A DNA stretch of 64,000 nt from SB25 sp029560875 (GTDB taxonomy: Bacteria; Bacteroidota; Bacteroidia; Bacteroidales; Tenuifilaceae), in assembly GCA_035388225.1 (NCBI GenBank), contig DAOOPM010000016.1, forward strand, positions 16,552 to 80,551, read 5' to 3'. Shown here piece after piece: positions 9,662 to 19,500 of the stretch. The notes under the pieces were generated by a model. It ran no database searches. It was given only the letters and a program-made list of their open reading frames with translations, and was not told where the DNA came from. The first letter of the stretch is position 1; each line of letters opens with the position of its first letter. The position numbers and the translations under genes are program-made.

Positions 9662-11518
9662 CTATTGATTTTGTTTACGAACAAAAATAAACTGTCCGCC
9701 CTCATCGCCTGTATTCACAATTGGACTAAACATTGGTGTTTGGTTGGAATTATTTACCACGGCAATCTTTAAATCGTTGTAAAGCTGACTAGCATCGAAA
9801 AACTGATTCTGATTAGTGGTTAACGACTTGAGCAGATAGTATGTAAATACAGAGTGACCATCCTTTCCACCATCCATAACCGGTTCAACTCCGCCAGAGG
9901 TTAGTGCGGTTCTTGAAGGCTTTGAATAAATCTGGTTGTAGTACTTAAACGAGTTTTCGTATGGAATTGTAAGGGTTTTACCCCTAAAAATATCGCCACT
10001 GAAGCAAGCATCGGCAATTAGGAATGTATGTTTAGATTTAATTCCGCTTAGGAATGCCTGTATATCGGTATTTGAAATTAACCCAGAAATGGAACTACTT
10101 GTGGCATCAACAGGCACCCAAAATCCTTTTTGTATGGTTTCATTGTAATCGCCGTGACCTGAATAGAAAATTAGCAGATTGTCATTCTCCCTTACATTTG
10201 CCATTAACCACTCGTATTCTTTCAAGATATTAGTGCGGGTTGCTTGCTCGTTATAAAGAGTCCTGACAGACTGAAACTCATACCTGTTGCTAAGTTGCTC
10301 TGCAACTGCCTTTGCATCGTTAACTGCATTGCGTAAAGGTTTCCAATCGCCAGTATAACTATCAATTCCAATAATCAACGCAAAGTATCGTCCAATTGAA
10401 ACTTCCTGAATTGCTTTTGATGCCTTGAGTCCCTTAAGTGGATCGTTACTTCCTCGATACAACGAGTAATCCTCTACATTTTGAACCTCGGCAATTTGCA
10501 CTGGCTTATTGAGCGATGCGGTAAAAGACTTAACGCTATCCCCATCAAGTTGAACACCTTCAACCTTCATTTTTAATGTTAAGTCGGTTAACTCAACACC
10601 CTTATTGATGTAGAATAACAATTCAATATCCTTTTGTTCACCCGCTTTTACTTGCAAGTTGGTTTGGCTCTCCAGAAGTAAAACATTTGCAGGAAGGCTA
10701 TATATCAACTTGATGTTATTTGCATCCTCTTTGGATTTATTCAGTACTGAAAAGTTCAACTTTACAGACTCACCTGGTGCTATAGTGCCCGATTTCGATA
10801 TAAAGTTTTCGTTTTTAATTTCGATACTTGGTAACTGAACATTACTATCGGAAGTAAGTTTCCATACTTTCAGGTAATCAATTTGCACCGATGATTTTTC
10901 GGCAACCTGAAAGCCAATACCATTCCCAAAGAATGGCTCAAATGGCATTGTATGGACTAACTGTTGGTTTAAAAAGAAATAGTACTTTGCTCCTACTTTG
11001 CGAACGGTTAATGTGTTATATGTGTAATTATTGATAAGTTTTGTTGATTTTGTAGGGACAAAATCGGTAAATGTACCATTCACAAACTTATCGATGGTGA
11101 ACTGCCCTTGACCGTTAAAGAAAAAGTCGAACTGCTTATTCTCAATAGTTGACTTCCCCCACTGCAAACCATTAAACTTATTCTGAATACCCTTATCGAG
11201 GCGAATTTTTAATTCAATTTCAAAATCCTTACTCTGATCTATAAAAACCTCCTTAAAATCCTCCTTGGGGACATCCTCGTATGATTGAAAAAACAAAGTG
11301 CCTTCCTGTAAATTTTGGAACCACACATTCTCCTTTATTCCCAAATACCAACTATTCTTGTTGTTGGTAAACTCCTCGTCGAAAAGCACAACCCTGTTTT
11401 TAGCAGAATATGCGTTGTAAACCTCAGGAATAGTCATACTCTGACAGAATGCACTGCTCGAAATCAAACTTACAATAACAAAGCACGCCAAAAACTTAAC
11501 AATTCTATCTAATTTCAT
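9662..11518 (-). CDS. Secreted caspase-family cysteine protease
   Basis: The start chosen is the ATG at 11518 because it gives a clean signal peptide (MKLDRIVKFL...SSAFCQ); the frame is open 23 codons further upstream. About residues 30-250 form a LamG/DUF1080-like beta-sandwich, about 255-350 a CARDB-like beta domain, and the C-terminus a peptidase C14 (caspase p20) fold beginning at FALIIGIDSY. The catalytic dyad is visible: His455 in YSGHGD and Cys505 in DACFSGD, spaced as in other caspases. The protein is predicted to act in the periplasm or outside the cell. It is the first gene of an operon with the propeller-phosphatase gene. Its promoter region carries the 40-bp palindrome shared with the two giant genes. 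The substrate is unknown. Confidence 0.92.
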   Translation of the reverse strand: MKLDRIVKFLACFVIVSLISSSAFCQSMTIPEVYNAYSAKNRVVLFDEEFTNNKNSWYLGIKENVWFQNLQEGTLFFQSYEDVPKEDFKEVFIDQSKDFEIELKIRLDKGIQNKFNGLQWGKSTIENKQFDFFFNGQGQFTIDKFVNGTFTDFVPTKSTKLINNYTYNTLTVRKVGAKYYFFLNQQLVHTMPFEPFFGNGIGFQVAEKSSVQIDYLKVWKLTSDSNVQLPSIEIKNENFISKSGTIAPGESVKLNFSVLNKSKEDANNIKLIYSLPANVLLLESQTNLQVKAGEQKDIELLFYINKGVELTDLTLKMKVEGVQLDGDSVKSFTASLNKPVQIAEVQNVEDYSLYRGSNDPLKGLKASKAIQEVSIGRYFALIIGIDSYTGDWKPLRNAVNDAKAVAEQLSNRYEFQSVRTLYNEQATRTNILKEYEWLMANVRENDNLLIFYSGHGDYNETIQKGFWVPVDATSSSISGLISNTDIQAFLSGIKSKHTFLIADACFSGDIFRGKTLTIPYENSFKYYNQIYSKPSRTALTSGGVEPVMDGGKDGHSVFTYYLLKSLTTNQNQFFDASQLYNDLKIAVVNNSNQTPMFSPIVNTGDEGGQFIFVRKQNQ

Positions 11519-11592
11519 TTTTTCAATAATTTGAAGCTTCTTCAAAAAGCTATTTATGGTAAAGCAAATTAGGTGATGTTTTACCAAATTAT

Positions 11593-11632
11593 CTTTATCA
11601 ATTCGTACAAAAAAGTTCGCAAATCGACAAAA
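11593..11632 (-). promoter_or_regulatory. 40-bp palindromic operator, copy A (caspase operon)
   Basis: Read on the minus strand this 40-bp element begins TTTTGTCGATTTGC and ends TGTACGAATTGATAAAG. The first 14 bases are identical to copy C (20575-20614), and the 3' half matches copies B and C with few changes. A TAATTTGC -7-like box lies about 21 bp downstream (minus strand, 11571-11564), leaving a leader of about 40 nt to the caspase start codon. The outer decamers are inverted repeats of each other. The length and two half-sites fit an AraC-family dimer site; that binding is an inference. Confidence 0.7.
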
Positions 11633-11830
11633 TTCGCTCTCAAAAATTCCTAAATCTAACCTTAGATTAAATAAAAACGAATACCACTATCATCTTATCT
11701 CTTGTAAAATATTGAATATCTATACTTTAATCAAGCAAAAAAAATACACAATATGAGTTGATTATTGGTCAAAAAATCGTTGTTTTTTTATAACCTCTTG
11801 ATTATATTAGCAAAGTAGATATGCTAATTT

Positions 11831-12976
11831 ATGTTTGCAGGCTTTATGGTTTCGAATTTTCACTTTTTGTCAAACTCTCTTTTTGCTTTGGTTTGCCTTT
11901 TAATGGGAACTTCGTTTCTTTCTTTCCATATTCCTCGAAAAGAAGGCCTACACAACTACCGAATATCACTGAAAGTTTTATCGAGTGCATATTTTGCCAT
12001 AGGGCTTCTTACATTATCTGTACTTGTTTTTAAACTAGCCGATAACTCCCGTGAGTATTTTACTTTTATTAGCATTTTAATATCCTCAACACAAGCATTA
12101 CTATTTGCTTTTACTTTAATTACTCTGATTAACCCAACCTTCGTAAAACTCAAGAATATTATACGCCACACAGTCCCTTATGCAGTATTCTTAGCGCTTT
12201 ACACTACATCCGTGCTGATTTACGGTGAACCACAACTAACATCAATCAGCGAAGTTTTGGATCACGCTCACAATCCAACACTATGGATTCGACTAATATT
12301 CTTAGCGTACTACCTATTTCAACTAATTTACTACACCCATCTTTTTTTAAGAGAAGTTAGAAATTACGATAATGAATTATTGAATTATTTTTCCGATGTA
12401 TATCAGCTAAAACTGGGCTGGGTACGTATAGCATTTTACTCCGCATTACTCGTAGGAACTATTGCACTTATCTCCAGTTTCCTCCCAATGCGATACGATT
12501 GGATTGTAACAATAATATATTCCTTATTCTACTTTGGATTTGCACAGGAGTACATTAAGTACAATAAGGTTTTTAGCATTATTGAGCCTGCAATAACTCC
12601 GGCAATGCAGGAGGAAGCCAAAATCAACAATAAAATAAAAACCAAAACAGATTGGCAAAACTACAAGCAACAAATATTTGTCAATAAATACTACCGCGAA
12701 ACAGGTATTACAATTGAAGATTTGGCTTTAAAACTTCAAATCGGAAGAACTACTCTATCGAATTTCATTAATCGGGAGGAAGGCATAAACTTCAACACCT
12801 GGATTAACCGAATGCGCATTGAAGATGCAAAACAGCTACTAATTGATAACCCCGATTATTCCATAGTCATTGTCTCCGAAATGGTAGGTTATACCGAACA
12901 AGCCAACTTTAGTCGCCAATTTAAACTAATTACTGGCGAATCACCCTTGGTTTGGAGAAAGAAATCGGCCTCCTAG
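11831..12976 (+). CDS. Membrane-anchored AraC-family transcriptional regulator
   Basis: The N-terminal 240 residues contain about seven hydrophobic helices (for example around residues 10-30, 50-75, 80-110, 118-135, 155-175, 200-222 and 225-242), a multi-pass membrane sensor common in Bacteroidota AraC proteins. The C-terminal 100 residues are an AraC HTH domain with two helix-turn-helices: ITIEDLALKLQIGRTTLSNFI and the VSEMVGYTEQANFSRQFK motif, ending GESPLVWRKK. An ATG at 11846 is an alternative start. It lies between the divergent caspase operon and the first giant gene, all of which carry the same 40-bp palindrome, so it is the obvious candidate regulator of both. The signal it senses is unknown. 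Confidence 0.9.
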   Translation: MFAGFMVSNFHFLSNSLFALVCLLMGTSFLSFHIPRKEGLHNYRISLKVLSSAYFAIGLLTLSVLVFKLADNSREYFTFISILISSTQALLFAFTLITLINPTFVKLKNIIRHTVPYAVFLALYTTSVLIYGEPQLTSISEVLDHAHNPTLWIRLIFLAYYLFQLIYYTHLFLREVRNYDNELLNYFSDVYQLKLGWVRIAFYSALLVGTIALISSFLPMRYDWIVTIIYSLFYFGFAQEYIKYNKVFSIIEPAITPAMQEEAKINNKIKTKTDWQNYKQQIFVNKYYRETGITIEDLALKLQIGRTTLSNFINREEGINFNTWINRMRIEDAKQLLIDNPDYSIVIVSEMVGYTEQANFSRQFKLITGESPLVWRKKSAS

Positions 12977-12995
12977 ATTCTATTATACTTTATGA

Positions 12996-13035
12996 TTTTA
13001 TCAATTCATACATCACTTTGTATGTATTGATAAAA
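12996..13035 (+). promoter_or_regulatory. 40-bp palindromic operator, copy B (first giant gene)
   Basis: Two 17-bp arms, TTTTATCAATTCATACA and TGTATGTATTGATAAAA, are inverted repeats with one mismatch, separated by TCACTT. The element ends 19 bp before TACCTTTA (13055-13062), a -7-like box, and 71 bp before the ATG at 13107. The hairpin could also help terminate the AraC transcript that stops 19 bp upstream. However, the same element occurs at two other promoters with similar spacing to a -7 box, which favours an operator. Confidence 0.75.
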
Positions 13036-13106
13036 AGTATTGTACGCCAGACTCTACCTTTATATCTTATTAATTGGCTTTCGAAAATATTCAAAATATA
13101 TTCATT

Positions 13107-15512
13107 ATGAATAAATTACATCATCATTTGTCATCTACTTATAGCAGGTTTGTAACTGCATTTAAAGTTCAAATACTAGCGGCGTTAATTTTTCTAGTAA
13201 ATCCAAGCATAAATGCTCAAAATAACTGCCTCAATTTTGATGGTTCCAACGACCATGTTAACCTAGGCACCCTAGCCCCTACTGGCAATTTTACAACTGG
13301 CTTTACATATATGGGTTGGGTGAAATGGGGAGCGTTCAACAACTGGTCAAGACTATTTGATTTTGGCACCGGAGAGGGTGTTAACAATATCTTGTTAGCG
13401 TGCAATGCTACAAGTAATTCTCTTACACTTTCAAATTACCTGAATACAACTCCTTACCAGTTGACTTCAGGCAACATAGCTCAACTTAATCAGTGGATAC
13501 ATATTGCTGCAACAATTTCAAATACGGGCACCGCTAAAATATACGTAAATGGATTGGTTGTAGCATCGGGGAATATACAACCACCTGCGAACATTGCACG
13601 TAATCTCTGCTATTTAGGAAGAAGTAACTGGGCTGCCGATGCTTATTTTAATGGACGCATGGATGAGGTAAGCATATGGACACATGAACTGACCTCAACA
13701 GAAATAAACAACAGCATGTTTAACCCTCTAGTTGGAAACGAAAGCGGCCTTTATATCTACTATAAATTTGACCTAGGGACTGCCGGTGGAACAAATACTT
13801 CGATTACAACGTTAAACGATATAACATCTAATGCAAAACACGGAACGTTAACAGGTTTCACTTTATCTGGCGTTTCTTCAAACTTTGTTGAAAGTACAGT
13901 ACCTTCAACCATTCAAAACAACTGCCTATCATTTGATGGCTCTAACGATTATGTTGCCTTGCCAGCACTAGGGAGCAATCTTTCACAGTTTACCATTGAA
14001 ACGTGGTTTAATGCCAATTCTTTCCCATCTGCTGGAAATTTAACCAGTATTTTTAACACAAACACATGGGCTGCAGGTGACATTCATTATCAATTTGTTA
14101 ATACTGGGGGTACACCCCAAATTCAATTGGCTGTTAACAATTCAACTATTGTTAATATTAATTATTCATTTTCAACCAATACATGGTATCATCTGGCCGC
14201 AACCTATAATGCAACAACCAAAATCATCAAATTATTTGTAAATGGTTCTTTAGTTCTATCAGTTCCAATTGCAACTGCTGCAAATGCTAATTTCACAGCC
14301 TCTCAGATAGGTGCATGGACAACTCAACGTTATTTTGCAGGCAGATTCGACGATTACAGGATATGGAGCACCGAGCGTACTGCTTCCGAAATTTCCACTA
14401 ATATGTTTTCCTCACTAACAGGCAACGAAACGGGGCTTTTGGTATGCTACAAATTCAACCAGGGCGTTGCTGGAGGTACAAATACCAACTTAACTACAGC
14501 AATAAATGCAACAGGGACAAACCATGGAACGTTAATAAATTTTGCGTTAACAGGCTCGTCATCGAACTGGGTGAGTGGGATAAAAGATGCTCCAACAAAT
14601 CATGTTACCGGCTTTGCAGGTTCACTTGTAAGTAATAAAATGACACTAACATGGACCGACGTGTCCTCTGCACCCGAACCCGACGGCTATTACATTTATG
14701 CCTCAACGGAAAACTCCTTTTCAAATCCTATTAACGGAAACGAACCTGCGGTTGATAACGATTTGAGCGATGGAACTGGAGTGATTAAGGTTTTAAATAG
14801 TATTCAGACATATAACGGCTGGGTTAACGAGTCAATAGGAACCATTTATTATTTTCGTATTTATCCTTTTACCAATTCAGGCAGTTACATAAAGTTCAAT
14901 ACCACTTCCCCTATTCCTGAAGCCCAGCTAACTTCCAAACCTCTATTTAGCTATGGCAGTGCAACATTATCTGTATTAGCCAATAAGCATACTTGGGGTG
15001 ATTTTAATAACGATGGGTATCTGGACTTTCTAATTAATATTGGTGGTGAAAAGTGGGTAGGTAGTACTTGGGATGGTGACTATTCTTATTTATATGTTAA
15101 TAATAAAAACAATACATTTACCAAGCATTCAAGTTTTAATTATCCTTCGCATGAGAGTTATCTAAAATGGCTCGATTTCGATAATGATAACGATTTGGAT
15201 GTAATTGCATCAGAGCGAATTTATTTTAATAATGGCGGATCTTTCACCCGCTCAGACGCTTCAACCTTTGGACTGAATACTTTTCGCGGTACTTGGATTG
15301 ACTTTGATAACGATGGTGATCTCGATTTCATTACCAATAATTGCGATAATAATGCCGTTAAGTTATATCGAAAAACCAATAATTACTTTTACGAAGTTTA
15401 TAGTACAAACTTTCAGCCCTTTATAGGCGACATTGCAGCCATTGATTACAACTGTGACGGATTTAAAGTTATGGCACATAATATGACATTCCTAGTAGAA
15501 GTTGCTAGATGA
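13107..15512 (+). CDS. Giant LamG/FG-GAP surface protein, N-terminal fragment (interrupted)
   Basis: The start is the ATG at 13107; a TTG further upstream also opens the frame but would spoil the signal peptide (MNKLHHHLSS...SINAQ). After the signal come two LamG-type concanavalin-like domains (about residues 35-215 and 270-450, each opening with NCLxFDGSND and containing the MDEVSIW/FDDYRIW strand), an Fn3-like domain (about 495-610) and FG-GAP/VCBS repeats with calcium-type DFNNDGYLDF and DFDNDGDLDF motifs. At DYNCDGFK (codon 787, ending 15467) the frame runs into inserted DNA and stops after 15 foreign residues. The fragment lacks the T9SS sorting signal, so it would probably not be secreted normally. 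Confidence 0.8.
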   Translation: MNKLHHHLSSTYSRFVTAFKVQILAALIFLVNPSINAQNNCLNFDGSNDHVNLGTLAPTGNFTTGFTYMGWVKWGAFNNWSRLFDFGTGEGVNNILLACNATSNSLTLSNYLNTTPYQLTSGNIAQLNQWIHIAATISNTGTAKIYVNGLVVASGNIQPPANIARNLCYLGRSNWAADAYFNGRMDEVSIWTHELTSTEINNSMFNPLVGNESGLYIYYKFDLGTAGGTNTSITTLNDITSNAKHGTLTGFTLSGVSSNFVESTVPSTIQNNCLSFDGSNDYVALPALGSNLSQFTIETWFNANSFPSAGNLTSIFNTNTWAAGDIHYQFVNTGGTPQIQLAVNNSTIVNINYSFSTNTWYHLAATYNATTKIIKLFVNGSLVLSVPIATAANANFTASQIGAWTTQRYFAGRFDDYRIWSTERTASEISTNMFSSLTGNETGLLVCYKFNQGVAGGTNTNLTTAINATGTNHGTLINFALTGSSSNWVSGIKDAPTNHVTGFAGSLVSNKMTLTWTDVSSAPEPDGYYIYASTENSFSNPINGNEPAVDNDLSDGTGVIKVLNSIQTYNGWVNESIGTIYYFRIYPFTNSGSYIKFNTTSPIPEAQLTSKPLFSYGSATLSVLANKHTWGDFNNDGYLDFLINIGGEKWVGSTWDGDYSYLYVNNKNNTFTKHSSFNYPSHESYLKWLDFDNDNDLDVIASERIYFNNGGSFTRSDASTFGLNTFRGTWIDFDNDGDLDFITNNCDNNAVKLYRKTNNYFYEVYSTNFQPFIGDIAAIDYNCDGFKVMAHNMTFLVEVAR

Positions 15513-15545
15513 TAAAAAGATAACTAATTAAAGAATCTGACATAA

Positions 15546-15845
15546 ATGAAGTTCAATATGAAACCGATTTTTTGGATTGGGAAAAAGTATCTTGAAGAAC
15601 AAATTCAACAGGAAACTAAAGAACTGAAAGACAAGGTGTATGTTTTGGAAAAAAACAATATTTCTTTAAATCATTGCGTTTCAGACCACAAAGAAAGAAT
15701 TGCTAAACTTGAAGAAAGAATAAGAGAATTTGAAATAAAAATAACAGCTGTTGAGACAGCATTTTCCGTAGTTGGTATGCTTAATGGCAAAAGTAATTCT
15801 TTTTCTCTCCCATTAGATAACGAAAGGAGGTCTATCAATGGATAA
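15546..15845 (+). CDS. Cassette ORF 1: coiled-coil protein, 99 aa
   Basis: This small protein is charged and strongly heptad-like from about residue 15 to 75 (LEEQIQQETKELKDKVYVLE and later IAKLEERIREFEIKI), so a coiled coil is likely. It has no signal peptide. An internal ATG at 15558 is an alternative start. It overlaps the next ORF by 8 bp, suggesting translational coupling. I do not recognise a family. It lies inside the cassette-like insertion. Confidence 0.55.
   Translation: MKFNMKPIFWIGKKYLEEQIQQETKELKDKVYVLEKNNISLNHCVSDHKERIAKLEERIREFEIKITAVETAFSVVGMLNGKSNSFSLPLDNERRSING
15823..15831 (+). promoter_or_regulatory. Strong Shine-Dalgarno sequence, unusual for this genome
   Basis: AAAGGAGGT lies 6 bp before the ATG at 15838. 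It is a near-perfect anti-16S match of a kind that the surrounding Bacteroidota genes do not use, and so decides the start of cassette ORF 2. Confidence 0.7.
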
Positions 15846-16125
15846 GTTAATTGTAAGAGAGTTAGAATATCTAACGAAAAAAATCGAGAATAATCAAGCA
15901 AATTTGAACGATTATCAAAAATATGAAGAAATTCTCCTCAAAGGAGGTTTACCTAAATCAATCATTGAAAATAATTTAAGAAAAGCCGGTTTTAATACGT
16001 GGTCTGAGTTTGTAAACGCTAGAAATGATAAACAGAAAGAAAAAAACATTGAATCTGGTGTTATAGGAGGAATAATAGGATTAGGTCTTGGTTTACTTTT
16101 AGTTTCTTTATTCAATAAAGATTAA
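15838..16125 (+). CDS. Cassette ORF 2: small protein with glycine-rich C-terminal membrane helix
   Basis: The 95-residue protein has a charged helical N-terminal part (residues 1-70) and ends in a single hydrophobic glycine-rich segment (GVIGGIIGLGLGLLLVSLF, about 74-92) that could be a membrane anchor. It begins within the end of ORF 1 and has a strong Shine-Dalgarno sequence. Family unknown. Two short coupled ORFs, one coiled-coil and one membrane-anchored, would suit a toxin-antitoxin or immunity role, as is common for integron cassettes, but nothing in the sequence proves it. Confidence 0.6.
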   Translation: MDKLIVRELEYLTKKIENNQANLNDYQKYEEILLKGGLPKSIIENNLRKAGFNTWSEFVNARNDKQKEKNIESGVIGGIIGLGLGLLLVSLFNKD

Positions 16126-16133
16126 AATTACAT

Positions 16134-16258
16134 GCCATAACAGGTGGTTTAGCCTACTGGGGCTGATGATGCAGATACGAAAGTTTTTAGTAATTTAGTA
16201 TGGTTTTAACGTGGGATGACGCCGCTGGCCATTAACTCCCCAGCAGCCCAAACCACCG
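16134..16258 (+). repeat. attC-like imperfect palindrome
   Basis: The outer arms GGTGGTTT (16143-16150) and AAACCACC (16250-16257) pair perfectly. The pairing continues inward over about 20 bp with three mismatches (CTGGGG against CCCCAG), leaving a variable loop of about 70 bp. GCCATAAC (16134-16141) is complementary to GTTATGGC at the left end of the cassette (15468-15475). The length of about 125 bp is within the range of attC sites. The R-box deviates from the class 1 consensus GTTRRRY at two positions. Confidence 0.6.
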
Positions 16259-16585
16259 ACCGATATAATTACTACAGGAGTAAATTCTGTAACCAACAAA
16301 AGTGAGAATAGGCTTTATAAAAACGATGGAAACGGGAAGTTTACCCTTCAAAAAACCACTTCAGGTAGGGTATATTCGGGATTTGGCGATTACAATGCTG
16401 ATGGACTGATTGACATTCTAGCATATAGTTACCCTGACGATGAGAAAATCTTATATGTTGAATTATTAACAAATATTGACGGTGAAAATTTTATTTCTCA
16501 AATAATTGATAGCACTACATTCTCTATAAATTCTGAATTAATATTCACCATCGCTGATTTAGACAATGATGGTTGGGCCGATCTA

Positions 16586-19500
16586 ATGTATACCCTTCCA
16601 AGTAATGTCGATCAATGTGAACTTAAAGTAATGAAAAACAATCAGAATGGTAAATTCACCAATATCCATTCCCATTCATTTAGTAAGGATTATTCCATTA
16701 GCATTACTGACATAAACAAGAATGGCAAAATAGATTACGTAATTTCAAACTATGATTCGCATTACACATTTTTTAATATCAGTACCATAACAAATAATGC
16801 ACCTGATAAAATAACTAATGCAACGGCTACTTTAAAAGGAAACGGAGTTGTTCTTAACTGGCATGCCACTGACGATAAAACACCACAAAACGGTTTAACT
16901 TATAATCTGCGTATAGGAACGTTATCGGGAGCCAGTAATATTTTAGCACCAAATTCAACCAACACAGGCCAACGCAAATTGCTTGAACCTGGAAATATGG
17001 GTGCCGATACTTCAGTATTTTTCAATCTACTTCCGGGCACATACTATTGGAATGTCCAGGCTGTCGACAATTCATATCAGGGCGGAGCCTTTATGGATGC
17101 GGATAAAACGTTTACCATTGTTGATGTGCAAGCTTCGAATTTAGAGGCTACAATTGTCGATAAAACCAGTTTAAACCTCCGCTGGTCCAATGGCAATGGA
17201 ACCAGAAGAGTAGTTTTTGCCAAAATTGGCACATCTGGAACAGCCGCTCCAGCAAATAGCACCTCATATATAGCATCATCTGAATTTGGCTCAGGCGATC
17301 AAATTGGCACAACAGGTTGGTTTTGTGTATTTAACAGCACAACCAATAATGTTACGATAAGTAATTTATCCGCAGATTACTCCTATATTTTCCAGGTTTT
17401 TGAATATAGAGGAAATGCTGGAAGCGAAACCTATATAACCAAATCGGGTCAGGGCAATCCTGGCACATTTAGCACTGCCGTATTTAGTTTGCAACCCCCC
17501 ATAGGTAATGCATATGAATTTACAGTAAATAGTCAAATTAAGATGGGCGACTTTAATAATGATAATTATCTCGATTTTTTATTTTATAATTCACATACGA
17601 GTTCAATGCTATTATATCTGAATCAATCAGATAATACTTTTACAAAAGATAGTATTCCGTTAGTTTCTAAATTAAATTATGCATCATTCCATGTTTTTGA
17701 TTACAACAGTGATGGCTTACTGGATTTTATTTATACAGGTTCTTTTTATGAAAGTTGGAACAGGGAATTTTCAAGAGCATATATCTATACAAACAATGGG
17801 GATAATACATTCACAGGGGTTTTATCCGATTCAATTCTCGGAACACAAACTTCTTCAATAACTTGCGGCGATTTTAATAATGATGGAAATATTGATCTGT
17901 TTGTTGGGGGATTAAAATCAAATATAATTCCAGATCCCTTTTATGGATCGATTACTGAATTTAATCCAATTTCCTATTTGTATAAAAATCTTGGTTCATC
18001 AGAAAATTATAAATTTTCCACTGTCAATTCTCAGTTTAAAGCATTAAAGGACGGAGGCTCCTGTTTTGGAGATTTTAATAATGATGGGTGGGATGATTTG
18101 ATCATATCCGGAAATACGCCCGATGATTACTCGTACATTTACCTTTACCTCAATAATCAGGATGGTACATTTGATGAACAAGAATTATTGGTATCACAGG
18201 GTCAAAATTATTCTAAAATGGTTTGTGCTGACTATAATAAGGATGGATATCTTGATTTTATTTGTGGAGCTATATATTTTATAAATAAAGGCGATGCCAC
18301 ATTTGAACTAAACTACAATTCATTCAGCATCCAAAATTCCAACAACGGATTTACAATATCTGATTTTAATAATGATGGTACAATCGATATTCTATTCAAT
18401 AGTTCAAAATATCCCCATTTTAAAAAGCTATATCTTAATAATTATCCAGAAAATAACTTCTCAATTCAATCCGATTTTAATTCAGAAGATGGTATTGGCA
18501 TATCTTCAGGGGACTATGATAACGATGGAGATGCAGATTTTACTCTTGCAGCCTCCTCCTCTAGCGATAAAATAAATATTTTCAGAAATACATTAATTAT
18601 GAAATCTGGCGTCTATAATCAAAATCAAAAGCCAGAAAAACCTCAAAATATCCAATTCAATCAGAGTCCAAATAAATTGACCATCACTTGGGATGCCGTT
18701 ATCACTGATGAATCGCCCTATTTAAGCTACAATGTGTCGTTAAAAAAGGACACCATATTATTCAACTCGCCCAATAGCGATTACCTAACCGGAAAAAGAC
18801 AGGTTCCCGAAATAGGTAATAGCGGGTTAAACACCTTTGCACTATTCAAAAATTTAGAGCCTGGAACTTACGAGGTTAAGGTGCAAGCTGTTGACGGGGC
18901 ATACTGTGGCGGCGAATGGTCAACCCCAACAACAGTAGATGTTAAGGATTTACAGACATTTTATTCTTTTGATGAAGTGTGTCGTGGTGCCGAAACACAA
19001 TTTACAGATCAATCTAGCCCTCAAGATAAAATTACATGGCTATGGCGCTTTGATGATGGAACAACAAGCACTGAGCAAAACCCAAAGCATAAGTTTGTTG
19101 CATCAGGAGCGCATCAAGTTTGGTTAATTATTACTAGCACAGAGTTAACAGATGCTAATGGTAGTTTCCTTAAGGATTCGGTTATGCATACTGTAAACGT
19201 AAAGCCAAATCCAAAGGCAGCATTTACAGCCCCCAATGCTTGCCAGGGTACTGAAACTAAGTTCACGAATAACACCAATATGGATGGTGCAGAAGCCAAA
19301 TCATGGAAATGGGACTATGGTAACAGTGACTTATCTACAGATTCTATCCCGTTAAATAAAATTTACGGCATCGCCAAAACTTATAACACCAAGTTGGTTG
19401 TTGTGGCAACTAACAATTGTGCAGATTCAATACAGGTGAATACAACTGTAGTTCCAATGCCAAGCGCAGTTATCAGTGTAACTCAAAACAGTAAGTTTTC

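Larger units (their letters stand above)
15469..16262 (+). mobile_element. Integron-cassette-like insertion with attC-like end
   Basis: The segment begins TTATGGC directly after a G and carries two overlapping small ORFs on the plus strand. It ends in a 125-bp foldable region (16134-16258) whose arms are GCCATAAC-A-GGTGGTTT and AAACCACC-G. Circularising 15469-16258 would regenerate AAACCACC-GTTATGGC, the exact complement of the left arm apart from one extra A. That is the layout of an integron attC site with an extrahelical base. The host site GAT fits the GWT secondary sites known for IntI. Four further bases (ACCG, 16259-16262) repeat the preceding ACCG. There is no transposase, terminal repeat of insertion-sequence type or clear target duplication. 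No integrase gene is in the window. Confidence 0.65.

Noticed and set aside
12996..13035. Palindrome taken as only a terminator of the AraC gene
   Set aside because: The same 40-bp element occurs at two other promoters with similar spacing to a -7 box, where no gene needs to be terminated.
15469..16262. Insertion read as an insertion sequence or MITE
   Set aside because: There is no transposase, the two ends are not terminal inverted repeats of insertion-sequence type, and no target-site duplication is clear beyond a 4-base ACCG repeat at one end only.
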